DNA of 64,000 nucleotides. Source: Bacteroidales bacterium UBA4893. GTDB lineage: Bacteria; Bacteroidota; Bacteroidia; Bacteroidales; P3. The stretch spans positions 1 to 64,000 of the forward strand of contig DHCV01000013.1 in NCBI GenBank assembly GCA_002399025.1, in the 5' to 3' direction. The position numbers and the translations under genes are program-made. Of this stretch, positions 42,542-51,025 are shown piece by piece. A model generated the notes under the pieces. The model ran no database searches. It was not told the DNA's origin and saw only the letters and a program-made list of their open reading frames with translations. The stretch's first letter is position 1. Each line of letters starts with the position of its first letter.

Positions 42542-42949
42542 CTATTTATTCTTAAGTAAATCTCTTATTTCGGTTAATAAAATCTCTTCTTTTGAAGGTT
42601 CAGGAGCTGGTTTTGCTTCCTCTTTCTTTTCTTCTTTTTTCTTTGCAGCATTAAGCAATTTAATAACCATAAAGATTGAAAAAGCAATTATCAGAAAGTC
42701 AAAAGCAACTTGAATAAAGTTACCGTAATTTAAGGTAACTGCAGGCACATCGCCAACAGCATCTTTCAAAATAAATTTAAGGTCAGTGAAATTCACCCCT
42801 CCAACCAATAGACCAATAGGAGGCATAATTATATCACTCACAATAGAGGTAATAATCTTGCCAAAGGCAGCACCAATAATAATACCCACAGCCATATCAA
42901 TGGCATTTCCTTTGATAGCAAAGGTTTTAAATTCTTGTAAAAGTTTCAT
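42542..42949 (-). CDS. mscL: Large-conductance mechanosensitive channel
   Basis: A 135-residue MscL, the pressure-release channel that opens on hypo-osmotic shock. TM1 and its glycine-rich pore are in FAIKGNAIDMAVGIIIGAAFGKIITSIV, the loop in MPPIGLLVGGVNFTDL, TM2 in FIQVAFDFLIIAFSIFMVIKLL, followed by a charged cytoplasmic helix (AAKKKEEKKEEAKPAPEPS) and TEIRDLLKNK. The start is ATG 42947-42949 (MKLLQEFKTF); the frame extends 19 codons upstream to a TTG, which does not fit the family. Confidence 0.96.
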   Translation of the reverse strand: MKLLQEFKTFAIKGNAIDMAVGIIIGAAFGKIITSIVSDIIMPPIGLLVGGVNFTDLKFILKDAVGDVPAVTLNYGNFIQVAFDFLIIAFSIFMVIKLLNAAKKKEEKKEEAKPAPEPSKEEILLTEIRDLLKNK

Positions 42950-43139
42950 ATTCCTTTTCGTTTTTTTGTTAATAAATTGTTTTCTCTTATAAGTAAATCT
43001 ACCCAATGAGACTTTTTCTTATATCTATCATAATTCTTGCCCTAAGACAAAAAAATTATGATTATTAATTACAAAAATAGCAAAAAATGAATAAGTAGGA
43101 GCTTTTTAGAGAAAATAAAAAAAGATTTCCTTAAAAAAA

Positions 43140-43163
43140 GAGCGAGATTTTATAACCTCGCTC
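43140..43163 (-). terminator. Terminator of the T9SS cargo gene
   Basis: GAGCGAG (43140-43146) pairs with CTCGCTC (43157-43163). On the minus strand the stem is followed by seven Ts. Confidence 0.85.
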
Positions 43164-43199
43164 TTCTTATAATTTTGTATTTGTTATACAAAACGAATA

Positions 43200-43973
43200 C
43201 TATTGTTTGATGAATTTTCTTTGAGTAACTTTATTGTCAGCACTTATGCGAATAAAGTAAGTGTTAGGATTAAGCGAAGAAACATCAATTTGATTTGTGT
43301 TTGAGTTTATTTCCATTACCTTTTTTCCAAGAATATCAAATATAGCTATGCTTTCAGTATTCTTAGCTCCTTCAATGTTAATTGAATTTGAACATAAAGT
43401 AGGGTAAACTTTTATGTTTTCTACGTTATTAATATCTTCTAATCCAAGAGTTGTTTGCCCAGCTATAATTTGTTGGTTTGGTGTTGAGTTATAAGCGTAA
43501 GAATAAATTGTTATTGTTGGATTTGTTGGGGTTGTAGTAACTTTTAACTTAATCCATCCATAATGTGTATTTGTTCCATTTTTATATTTAAATCCAGCAT
43601 ATCCAGTTTGTCCTACCCATGCAGTATAATCGGTAGCATGAATTATTGGGAATACAGGACCACCAGTATTTTCATAAAAATTAGAAGTGCTAGAAATAAC
43701 AGTGTTTTGTGCTAATAAAGTAACTTCATTATTTGTATTTGAAACAATTCCTGTTCCAGCTTCAAAACAAGCTATGTAAGATGGTTCTCCATAAGATCCA
43801 TAGTTTTGAATGTAAAATTCTCCGTAACCTCCAGCAAAATTAATTTCGTATCCAAGTTCATCTGGATAATCTGTAGCTATTTCTACAGGAGTTGGTAAGT
43901 TTGTGTAAACGATTTGTCCTTGTGTTAGGACTGTCATGCATAATGCACATAAAGCAAGTAAGATTTTTTTCAT
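43200..43973 (-). CDS. Small secreted protein with T9SS sorting domain
   Basis: A 257-residue secreted protein: signal peptide (ILLALCALCMTVLTQGQ), a beta-rich domain of about 160 residues (YEINFAGGYGEFYIQNY, GYAGFKYKNGTNTHYGWIKL) and a type A T9SS C-terminal domain (about 178-257: IKVYPTLCSNSINIEG, IAIFDILGKKVMEI, LNPNTYFIRISADNKVTQRKFIKQ). The segment AGFKYKNGTNTHYGWIKLKV is common in small Bacteroidetes surface proteins. No catalytic motif is visible. It stands alone with its own -7 box and terminator. Confidence 0.85.
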   Translation of the reverse strand: MKKILLALCALCMTVLTQGQIVYTNLPTPVEIATDYPDELGYEINFAGGYGEFYIQNYGSYGEPSYIACFEAGTGIVSNTNNEVTLLAQNTVISSTSNFYENTGGPVFPIIHATDYTAWVGQTGYAGFKYKNGTNTHYGWIKLKVTTTPTNPTITIYSYAYNSTPNQQIIAGQTTLGLEDINNVENIKVYPTLCSNSINIEGAKNTESIAIFDILGKKVMEINSNTNQIDVSSLNPNTYFIRISADNKVTQRKFIKQ

Positions 43974-44002
43974 ATTTTAAAATTTTATTTTGTTAACGGC
44001 TG

Positions 44003-44010
44003 CAAAAGTA
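44003..44010 (-). promoter_or_regulatory. -7 promoter box of the T9SS cargo gene
   Basis: CAAAAGTA on the plus strand reads TACTTTTG on the minus strand. It lies 30 bp upstream of the ATG. Confidence 0.5.
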
Positions 44011-44053
44011 ATACAATTATCTTTATTTAAAAAAATTTAGGAGTTTTTTTTAT

Positions 44054-44398
44054 TTAACCTCCAACTCTTTTTACTTTATAGCCTTCTTGTGTAAGTAGGG
44101 AAACAACTTTATCTCTAAAATCGCCTTGAATAATAATTTCTCCATCCTTTGCACTTCCTCCAACTCCACACTTTGTTTTAAGTAATTTGCTTAAGCTTAT
44201 AAGGTCTTCTTCCCTTCCAATAAAACCTGTAATAAGAGTTACCTGCTTTCCTGCTCTTTGTTTGCGGTCAAGCTGGACTTTGAGGTTTTGCAAATTGGGA
44301 GAAAGGGTTTCCTGCTTAATTTCCTCATTGGTTTCGTATTGGAATGAGGGGTTGGTTGAATATATTATACCAATTCTGTTCTTTTCTTTCTTTGACAT
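44054..44398 (-). CDS. yciH: SUI1/YciH-type translation factor
   Basis: A 114-residue YciH, the bacterial relative of eukaryotic eIF1 (SUI1), which affects start-site fidelity. Motifs: VQLDRKQRAGKQVTLITGFIG, LSKLLKTKCGVGGSAKDGEI and the end GYKVKRVGG. The N-terminus RIGIIYSTNPSFQYET fits Bacteroidetes members of the family, so the start is well placed. The first 74 bp overlap the 3' end of the lipid kinase gene in another frame. Confidence 0.93.
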   Translation of the reverse strand: MSKKEKNRIGIIYSTNPSFQYETNEEIKQETLSPNLQNLKVQLDRKQRAGKQVTLITGFIGREEDLISLSKLLKTKCGVGGSAKDGEIIIQGDFRDKVVSLLTQEGYKVKRVGG

Positions 44399-45281
44399 TG
44401 TTTTTAGGTATTATTATATTAAGTGATTGTGGGTTTACAGAAAAATTTAGTTCCTTGTCCATCTTTGCCGATTCTCCATCAAGGTTCACAAGCAAAGAGT
44501 CATTGTTCGTTACCTTAACTTCCTTTGCCTTAAAGGTCTTAACATAGATTGATTTATCAAAGTTCTTGAGTAGGAGAAGTTGAATTGTAAGGGGAATCAT
44601 AACGAGTGGAACCTTCTTTACAATACAAACTTGAATGAAACCATCATCCACCTTAGCCGAAGGAGCAATTATGGTGTCGAATCCAAATTGATTGGAGTTG
44701 GCAAAACTAATAAAAAGAGCTTCTTCTTCAATTACTTGGTCATCAAATTCAATCCTGTAGGTCTGAGGCTCATAGAAAGGATAGTGTTGGAGGATTAGGG
44801 CAAGATATTTATTGAATCCCCTAATCTTTGCCTTACGAAACTCGCTTGCAATTAATGCATCGAACCCAATACCAGCAATGGAAGCATAGATTTTGTTATT
44901 TACTTTTATTGTATCAATTTCTGTAGTTTCTTTCTTGTTCAAAACCTCAATTGCAGCCTCCATATTAAGAGGAATATTTAGAGTTCTTGCCAAGCCGTTC
45001 CCACTTCCAGCCGGAATAATTCCAAGTGTAACCTCAGTACCAATCAATCCTCTAACGCAATCATTAATTGAGCCGTCGCCTCCAACCGCAACAACAATAT
45101 CAACCTTCTGTATTGCCGCTTGAAGGCTTAATACTGTGCCATGATGAGCATATTCGGTGTAGGCAATCTTATAATCAAACTTGGTTTTGTCTAAAACTTT
45201 CTCGATTGCGTTTTCTGCCAGTCTTTGCTTGCCTATTCCCGAAATAGGATTAATAATAAATAAGATATTACTTTTCTTCAT
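44325..45281 (-). CDS. Diacylglycerol kinase family lipid kinase
   Basis: A 318-residue kinase of the DagK/YegS/BmrU family. The catalytic domain has IINPISGIGKQ (4-20 region), VVAVGGDGSINDCVRGLIG, LGIIPAGSGNGLARTL and IAGIGFDALIASEFRK; the beta-sandwich domain has IIAPSAKVDDGFIQVCIV. It phosphorylates diacylglycerol or a related lipid. It starts inside the last codons of the LTA-synthase-like gene (14-bp overlap), which suggests it reuses the diacylglycerol that such an enzyme frees. The last about 25 residues run into the yciH start. The start is ATG 45281, not the TTG two codons earlier. Confidence 0.92.
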   Translation of the reverse strand: MKKSNILFIINPISGIGKQRLAENAIEKVLDKTKFDYKIAYTEYAHHGTVLSLQAAIQKVDIVVAVGGDGSINDCVRGLIGTEVTLGIIPAGSGNGLARTLNIPLNMEAAIEVLNKKETTEIDTIKVNNKIYASIAGIGFDALIASEFRKAKIRGFNKYLALILQHYPFYEPQTYRIEFDDQVIEEEALFISFANSNQFGFDTIIAPSAKVDDGFIQVCIVKKVPLVMIPLTIQLLLLKNFDKSIYVKTFKAKEVKVTNNDSLLVNLDGESAKMDKELNFSVNPQSLNIIIPKNNVKERKEQNWYNIFNQPLIPIRNQ

Positions 45282-47175
45282 TATCAATAATCAGCTTATT
45301 TTCAATTAGTCTATTATTATATTGTTGAATAATGGCTTTTGTTTTAAGGGTCATATAGTTCAGTAGCTGAGGATTCTTTTTCCCAATGTTTTGCTTAGTA
45401 TTTATATCTTCTCTAATATTATATAACTTTGGTTCCATCCCGTCAATATACTTGCAAAGATAATCTCCCTGCATTAGCATATACTCCCCACCAATTGAAA
45501 GAATATAGGCTTTCTCTTGAGAACTAAAAGCATCTTGACCAAATGATACAAAGGATTTAGGATATTTAATTAGTCCCATGGCTGTTGGAAGAATATCGGC
45601 TTGCTGAAGGGTTTGATTTATCTTCATTTCTTGTTTTAGTTGAGGATGATAGAAGATGACAGGGATACGGAATTGACCGAGTAGGGTTTTGTATTCTGGC
45701 TCTTGTGTTGCTGCAGAGTGGTCGGAAGTAATAATAAACAATGTATTATTGAACCAAGGCTTAGTTTGAGCCTCTTCAAAGAATAGTTTTAAGGCATAAT
45801 CAGTATAGCCCACTGTTTCGTGAACCACCATTGTTCCTTTTGGGAAACGTCCCTTATGTTTTTCAGGAATTGTGTAGGGGTGGTGAGAGCTTAGAGTAAA
45901 GACAGTAGATGTAAAAGGCTCTTTATAGTGGTCAAGTTCCTTAACCATGTATTGAAGAAAAGGCTCATCAAATATTCCCCAATTCCCATCGTAGTCCTTA
46001 TCGTTATTATACTCCTTTCGCCCATAATAATCATCGTACCCAACATTCTTTGAATAGGCATCAAAACCCATAGTCCCATTATATCCTCCATGGAAAAAAG
46101 AAGTCTTATAGTTATAGGGTTTTAGCAAAGAAGCAAAGGAAGGAAGGTTATTACTTCCGTATTGTGATGTTATGAAAGATTCATCGGAAAGAATTGGCAA
46201 GGATGAAAGTATTGCAGGAATTCCGTCAATGCTTCTTTTCCCATTTGCATAGCCATTAAACACTATTGATTTTTTTGCAAGAGAAGACAGGAAAGGGGTG
46301 TAGCCGTTTAGGTATTCTTCGGAGAAACTCTCTAAGATAATTACAATGATATTTGTTTTCCCGATTTCCAAAGGAGAGTTGAATAGGGTATCAGTCTTTG
46401 AGTTATTTGGGGAATAGAATGGGTTGAAATAGGAGCTTAGTTCTTTTTCATTACTAAAATAATGCTTTGGTTCTAATCCTTTTTGTCCCCAAGTTCTGTA
46501 CAGAGTGAATGGAGTATTTAGTACAAGGGCTGTGTTTTGACTTGTTGTGTAGAAATTTGCATGAACAATGCTAAGGGGTCTGAGTTGAAAGCCTCCTCTT
46601 TGACCCAAAAAGAACAAACCGCCTAATAGAATAAACATAATAGTATTTTGGATATACCATTTCCTATTAGAAATAATTAGTTCAGGAGTATATTTCTTGT
46701 CTATCAATTCTCTAAGGTAGTAGAAAAGAATATTTAGGGCAACAAAAAGAATAACAATATGCCAATAATCTCTTGCAAATTGAGGGATAAGTTCCGTGAA
46801 ATCGCCACCAACTCCTAAATAATTAAAGAAATCATAGGAGATTCTTTTATAGGTAAACTTATAGTATCCAATATCAATACAATTTAGTATAAGGATAATA
46901 TTTGTTCCGCAAATATAGAAGAAATTAGCAATTTTCCTATAGTATTTGTTTTGTTTGATTTTGAAAGGAAATAGGCTAAGAAGTATGAAAGGCAAAAGAA
47001 AAACAACCGTTGAAGAAATTCCAAAACGGGTTGCACCTAAAAGAATTGAAAGAAAATCTGAGATACCATCAATTGAAAATATTGGTATATTGAAAACAAG
47101 TGTTGCTATTTGAGTAATTAATAATAGCCCTAAGGTTAGGAGGAATTTTAGAATAAGAGATATATGAGCTTTCAT
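45268..47175 (-). CDS. LTA-synthase/sulfatase family membrane enzyme
   Basis: A 635-residue inner-membrane protein with about five N-terminal helices (1-200) and a periplasmic sulfatase-fold domain. Metal-site and catalytic residues line up with LtaS: Glu282 in IIVIILESFSEEY, Ser315 in NGKRSIDG at the nucleophile region (Thr in LtaS), and Asp485-His486 in IITSDHSA. LtaS moves glycerol phosphate from phosphatidylglycerol and leaves diacylglycerol. Gram-negative relatives decorate lipids or glycans with phosphoglycerol or phosphoethanolamine; the substrate here is unknown. It lies 18 bp after gldB and overlaps the lipid kinase gene by 14 bp. Confidence 0.9.
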   Translation of the reverse strand: MKAHISLILKFLLTLGLLLITQIATLVFNIPIFSIDGISDFLSILLGATRFGISSTVVFLLPFILLSLFPFKIKQNKYYRKIANFFYICGTNIILILNCIDIGYYKFTYKRISYDFFNYLGVGGDFTELIPQFARDYWHIVILFVALNILFYYLRELIDKKYTPELIISNRKWYIQNTIMFILLGGLFFLGQRGGFQLRPLSIVHANFYTTSQNTALVLNTPFTLYRTWGQKGLEPKHYFSNEKELSSYFNPFYSPNNSKTDTLFNSPLEIGKTNIIVIILESFSEEYLNGYTPFLSSLAKKSIVFNGYANGKRSIDGIPAILSSLPILSDESFITSQYGSNNLPSFASLLKPYNYKTSFFHGGYNGTMGFDAYSKNVGYDDYYGRKEYNNDKDYDGNWGIFDEPFLQYMVKELDHYKEPFTSTVFTLSSHHPYTIPEKHKGRFPKGTMVVHETVGYTDYALKLFFEEAQTKPWFNNTLFIITSDHSAATQEPEYKTLLGQFRIPVIFYHPQLKQEMKINQTLQQADILPTAMGLIKYPKSFVSFGQDAFSSQEKAYILSIGGEYMLMQGDYLCKYIDGMEPKLYNIREDINTKQNIGKKNPQLLNYMTLKTKAIIQQYNNRLIENKLIIDNEEK

Positions 47176-47193
47176 ATTTGTTTCAATAAAAAA

Positions 47194-48225
47194 TTATTGT
47201 TTCTTAGGCTTATAGGAGGATTTATTTAGAATTTCCTTTGCATCATTCACTTCAAACATTTGTTTTAGAGTGCTGTTTGTTTCTTTCATATATTTCTCAA
47301 CAATCTTATAGCCAATATAATCTCCCAAACGTGAAGGAGAGTCTTTTAATCCTTTTGTGGTTGGACCTTCATTAATAAGATGCATGTACTTTGGTCTATC
47401 TTTAGAGTATAGTAATCCATTTTGAACAATTACTCCCCAAATATTATATTCATTTTTCTCAACCCATTTCATTTGCTCTTCAGTATAACGGAAAATACTA
47501 TTCATTGATGAATTGGGCAGAATTTTTGTAAGTGCATAGTAGTATTTACCTCTTTCAATCATTACGTCGCAAAGAGATGCATCGGGACTTAACTCCATTA
47601 ATGGAATGTCTTCATTAAGACTTCTGAGATAATGATTCATTATATCTGGAACTAAGAATGTGGAGTCAAGCATTATCATGATGTATTTTGGGAATTGCTG
47701 GTAGTATTTGTTATCTTGGAGCGAGTTTATTGAATATAAATCAATAGAAAAGGTAATAAAATCCTTCCTTGCCAACACTCTTTTTGAATAGGAGTAAGAG
47801 AAATCGGCAGGTCCAAACATAATTGAATAAAGTTTTGGAATTTGCAAATCAGGATAATCTTTAATTAGATAAGAAAAGGCAGTAGTTATCTCATCCGAAA
47901 CCCAATCTAAGCTTGGATAAACCTTCTTGACAGTTTTGTATGCCGAAATCATATTTGGGTCAGTTGCAAACTGCTTGACGATTTCAAAATACTCTTGATT
48001 ATCTAAGGTAGTATTGAATACAGGTCTATAGTTTTCAAAATTTGATTGGAGATGAGACTTTAAGTCTTTTTGACTTTGGTCAAACAACACATCCTCAAAT
48101 CTGTTTACTTTAATTATTGTTTCTTGACCAGTTTGGGGGTCAACAATAACTTCTTTAACTTTTTCCTTTTTGCAGGAGAAAAAGAATATTGAAGAAATAA
48201 AGATTAAAAGAGCAAATTTTTTCAT
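47194..48225 (-). CDS. gldB: GldB-like gliding motility lipoprotein
   Basis: A 343-residue lipoprotein (FISSIFFFSCKKE, lipobox Cys near 18) resembling GldB. Supporting motifs are VNRFEDVLFDQ, VKKVYPSLDWVSDEITTAFSYL, the SIDLYSINSLQDNKYYQQFPKY region and the C-terminal SPSRLGDYIGYKIVEKYMKE, a hallmark of GldB. In Flavobacterium GldB is needed for gliding; many non-gliding Bacteroidales also have it, so a general envelope role is likely. It begins 2 bp after the DUF3298 gene. Confidence 0.85.
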   Translation of the reverse strand: MKKFALLIFISSIFFFSCKKEKVKEVIVDPQTGQETIIKVNRFEDVLFDQSQKDLKSHLQSNFENYRPVFNTTLDNQEYFEIVKQFATDPNMISAYKTVKKVYPSLDWVSDEITTAFSYLIKDYPDLQIPKLYSIMFGPADFSYSYSKRVLARKDFITFSIDLYSINSLQDNKYYQQFPKYIMIMLDSTFLVPDIMNHYLRSLNEDIPLMELSPDASLCDVMIERGKYYYALTKILPNSSMNSIFRYTEEQMKWVEKNEYNIWGVIVQNGLLYSKDRPKYMHLINEGPTTKGLKDSPSRLGDYIGYKIVEKYMKETNSTLKQMFEVNDAKEILNKSSYKPKKQ

Positions 48226-48227
48226 AA

Positions 48228-49043
48228 TTATTTTTTAGACGGAAAGAATCTTTCTTTAAAGTCTTCTTTGAAATACTTACTAACTTGATTAACTGGAAGT
48301 TTTATTTCTGGAGCTCCGTATGCATAGGCTCTAACATCATATTGAGCATAAGCAAAAACAATATCCAAGCTATCAAAATAAACCATTTGAGAAATCTTAA
48401 AATCTTTTGGGCTTTCAACATCAAAAAGATTTAAATCAGCAATAGTTTTAGCCTTTTCTTGTTTCATCAATTGATTAATTAACATTTCTTTTAGGGCTAA
48501 ATCATTTGGAGTTGTTGGGATGAAAATATCCTCAAAACCTAATTTTTTCTTACGTTCTAAATCGTAATTCAAATAATAAACTTCTTGATAAGGGTGTGCT
48601 CCTCCAGTGAAATTATCCTCATGAATCATATAGCTACATAAATTATCTTTGTTGTAGATAAACTTACAATTAAGATTAGACCATAGTTGATATGGGTTGC
48701 TTTGGTCAGCAAATCTATCAACTCCTTGCTCTTGGAAAGCATCAGTTTTTTCCTGAATATACTGACTAATTGCTAAATCAATATCATTATTTTCAGTTTG
48801 TACATTGAAGATGTGTTCGATTATAGATTTTCTGAAATCCTTAAATACTGTATCAGATATAATTTTTGGAAGTTGAATATTAATCTCAAAGCTATAACTT
48901 GCATTCTTTGGATTATCTTGATAGTATTTTATTTCCTTAATATTTGTGTTTTCAAACTCTATTTTGCTTGATAGGTTTTTTTCTTTTTTGCACCCAACCA
49001 ATATAAAAAGTGCAGAAATTAATATTAAAAATCTTCCTTTCAT
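48228..49043 (-). CDS. DUF3298-type (RsiV-like) lipoprotein
   Basis: A 271-residue lipoprotein (ILISALFILVGCKKEK, lipobox Cys near 18). The fold resembles DUF4163/DUF3298 proteins: SYSFEINIQLPKI at the N-terminus, then NFTGGAHPYQEVYYLNYDLERKKKLGFEDIF, and QYDVRAYAYGAPEIKLPVNQV near the C-terminus. RsiV, a lysozyme-binding anti-sigma factor, has the same outer domain, but here there is no sigma factor gene nearby, so regulation is not implied. It lies 12 bp after lptC and 2 bp before gldB. Confidence 0.82.
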   Translation of the reverse strand: MKGRFLILISALFILVGCKKEKNLSSKIEFENTNIKEIKYYQDNPKNASYSFEINIQLPKIISDTVFKDFRKSIIEHIFNVQTENNDIDLAISQYIQEKTDAFQEQGVDRFADQSNPYQLWSNLNCKFIYNKDNLCSYMIHEDNFTGGAHPYQEVYYLNYDLERKKKLGFEDIFIPTTPNDLALKEMLINQLMKQEKAKTIADLNLFDVESPKDFKISQMVYFDSLDIVFAYAQYDVRAYAYGAPEIKLPVNQVSKYFKEDFKERFFPSKK

Positions 49044-49055
49044 TATCTTCCTTTT

Positions 49056-49601
49056 TTATTCATCTTCAGAAACATATTGAGTCCCTCTTGGATTTCTTAT
49101 CCTTACGCTATCCATTTGTTCATTACTTTGAAAGCCGTCTCCATAAGCAATGCCTGAAGAGCTATTTCTTTGTACTTGTTTGTCAGAACTAATTGTTTTT
49201 ACACTTTTATCCCAAACTAATTCTTGGCAATAAATAGTATCTTGATTATTATAATTAATAATTTCTATGCTATCCCTCAAATAGACCTTATTACTATTAT
49301 TGTAGTTTATTGCGTATTTTGCAACAAGGGTTGATTTTATTGTTAAATCATTATTATAAAACCAAACCTTAACCCCTTCAGGGAATACCATTCTGGCACT
49401 ATCTCCATCATAATTATAAACAATTGGAGTCTTGATTTGTACCTCTAACTCCCCATTTTGACTCCTAAGAATGTCAGCCGATTTAACCACTTGAACAGGT
49501 TTTCCAATAATACCCTTTTCTCCTGAAGGGCTCTTTCCTTTGCACCCTGCCAAAAACATAAGTGAGGATAGGCTTAGAAACACTAAAACTATCCTCAGCA
49601 T
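49056..49601 (-). CDS. lptC: LPS export periplasmic protein LptC
   Basis: A 181-residue LptC with a lipoprotein-like N-terminus (VFLSLSSLMFLAGC). LptC takes lipopolysaccharide from LptBFG and passes it to LptA. The beta-jellyroll is seen as GELEVQIKTPIVYNYDGDSARMVFPEGV, LVAKYAINYNNSNKVYLRDSIEII, YCQELVWDKSVKTISSD and GIAYGDGFQSNEQMDSVRI. I choose ATG 49601; a GTG 9 codons upstream is also possible. It lies between the TPR gene and the DUF3298 gene. Confidence 0.88.
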   Translation of the reverse strand: MLRIVLVFLSLSSLMFLAGCKGKSPSGEKGIIGKPVQVVKSADILRSQNGELEVQIKTPIVYNYDGDSARMVFPEGVKVWFYNNDLTIKSTLVAKYAINYNNSNKVYLRDSIEIINYNNQDTIYCQELVWDKSVKTISSDKQVQRNSSSGIAYGDGFQSNEQMDSVRIRNPRGTQYVSEDE

Positions 49602-49640
49602 TATTGTCTTATAGTTAAACTTGTCCACAAGTTTTAATCT

Positions 49641-50984
49641 TTATCTTAATCGAACAGTGGTACCTTCGTTTATCCAACAACCAACAGTATATGATTGACC
49701 ATTTGTTATTTCGTAAAAGAAAGCATTCTCAGTTGTAGGCCATTGTCCAACTGCTGAACGCATTAATGCATCGCATTTGTCAGCTATTGAAGGGTCTATT
49801 GATTTAGCTCTAGCAGCTTTATCATATGCAGCCCAAGCAGCTCCTCTAATTTTTCCTTCGTGTGAAGCACAAGAAGCAGCAGAACTTAAGTACATTGAAG
49901 CAACAAAATATAATGCTTCGCCTTCTTTTGTCTTATCGTAGTTAGAAACTTGATAGAATGCTGAACGAGCAGCAGAATATTGATCTGATGCCATTAACAT
50001 TTGTGCCCATAACATACAAGCCTTAGCTTTATCTTCGTTTGATTCTGATTTATCTAATGCTTCTTTGAAGTATGGTGCTGCATCTCTAAACTTATCTTTG
50101 GCTGCAAGCATTTGTCCCATCATAAAGGCAGATCTTGAGGTCGGTTCCAATTTATGAAGATTTTCTGTTGCATTAAAGAATAAGTCAGACTTTGTACATC
50201 CTTTTCTTTCTAAATTAGTTGTTATCTTTTTAAGCAATTCAATATTATTTGGCTCAACATCAAATTTAGGTTGATAGATAGGAATAATTTTATCACAAGA
50301 TGCAAATGGTTCAATGATTTGTTCTGTTGCAGCAATGTAGTCTTGAATCTTTTCTGCTGATTTTGTATCTCCATTCTCAATTGCTTGTTTCTTAGAAAAA
50401 TCTAAAGCATCAGAAGAATAATCGTAAGCATCAAATAGTGGAGACATTTGTCCTTCATGAGCTTGAATAGATGCCAAATAATCAAAACAAGCTTTTAGAT
50501 ATAAAGGTTTGTATTGATCATCGAGGTCAACACCTTTTTCTCCTCCTTTATCAGCAGCTTCCTTATATAAATTATAAACTCTTTCTTTTTCATTTGGTCT
50601 TAACTCAGATAAATCCTTTGCTTTTCGAGCAATGTTGTTTGCTTCTTGACCAAAAGCTAAAGTTCTTTTATCATAAAGTTCCATTAATTCATCAATGTAC
50701 TTTTGTTGTGATTCTGCTGTCTGAGCTTGTACTATAAGGTTCTTTAGAATAACAACTCCTCTTATATAAAGGTTAACATGGTTAAATGGACATGCTTTCA
50801 AAGCATTTTTCCAAGGTTCATAAGCATCCTTATAATTCTTTTGGTTGTAAAACTCTTGATATAAAGAGTTATTCATTATACAATCTACACTGTCCTTTGG
50901 GGTGTTACCATATTTTTGAGCAAAACTTGATGAGGTTATGCTAAATAAGGCAATTAATGTTAATAGTGAAACAAATTTTTTCAT
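49641..50984 (-). CDS. Exported tetratricopeptide-repeat protein
   Basis: A 447-residue protein with a signal peptide (SLLTLIALFSITSSSFAQ) and helical repeats of TPR character, clearest at about 255-375 (LNLERKGC-type helices, SRSAFMMGQMLAAKDKFRDAAPYFKEAL, KACMLWAQMLMASDQYSAARSAFYQV). The C-terminus (AKSIDPSIADKCDALM, WINEGTTVRLR) is typical of a Bacteroidetes family found beside lptC and coaX, as here. It probably acts as a periplasmic scaffold; its partner is unknown. Confidence 0.82.
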   Translation of the reverse strand: MKKFVSLLTLIALFSITSSSFAQKYGNTPKDSVDCIMNNSLYQEFYNQKNYKDAYEPWKNALKACPFNHVNLYIRGVVILKNLIVQAQTAESQQKYIDELMELYDKRTLAFGQEANNIARKAKDLSELRPNEKERVYNLYKEAADKGGEKGVDLDDQYKPLYLKACFDYLASIQAHEGQMSPLFDAYDYSSDALDFSKKQAIENGDTKSAEKIQDYIAATEQIIEPFASCDKIIPIYQPKFDVEPNNIELLKKITTNLERKGCTKSDLFFNATENLHKLEPTSRSAFMMGQMLAAKDKFRDAAPYFKEALDKSESNEDKAKACMLWAQMLMASDQYSAARSAFYQVSNYDKTKEGEALYFVASMYLSSAASCASHEGKIRGAAWAAYDKAARAKSIDPSIADKCDALMRSAVGQWPTTENAFFYEITNGQSYTVGCWINEGTTVRLR

Positions 50985-51025
50985 TTCTTTTTAATATTCT
51001 TTTTGTTATTTATTATTTAATTATT

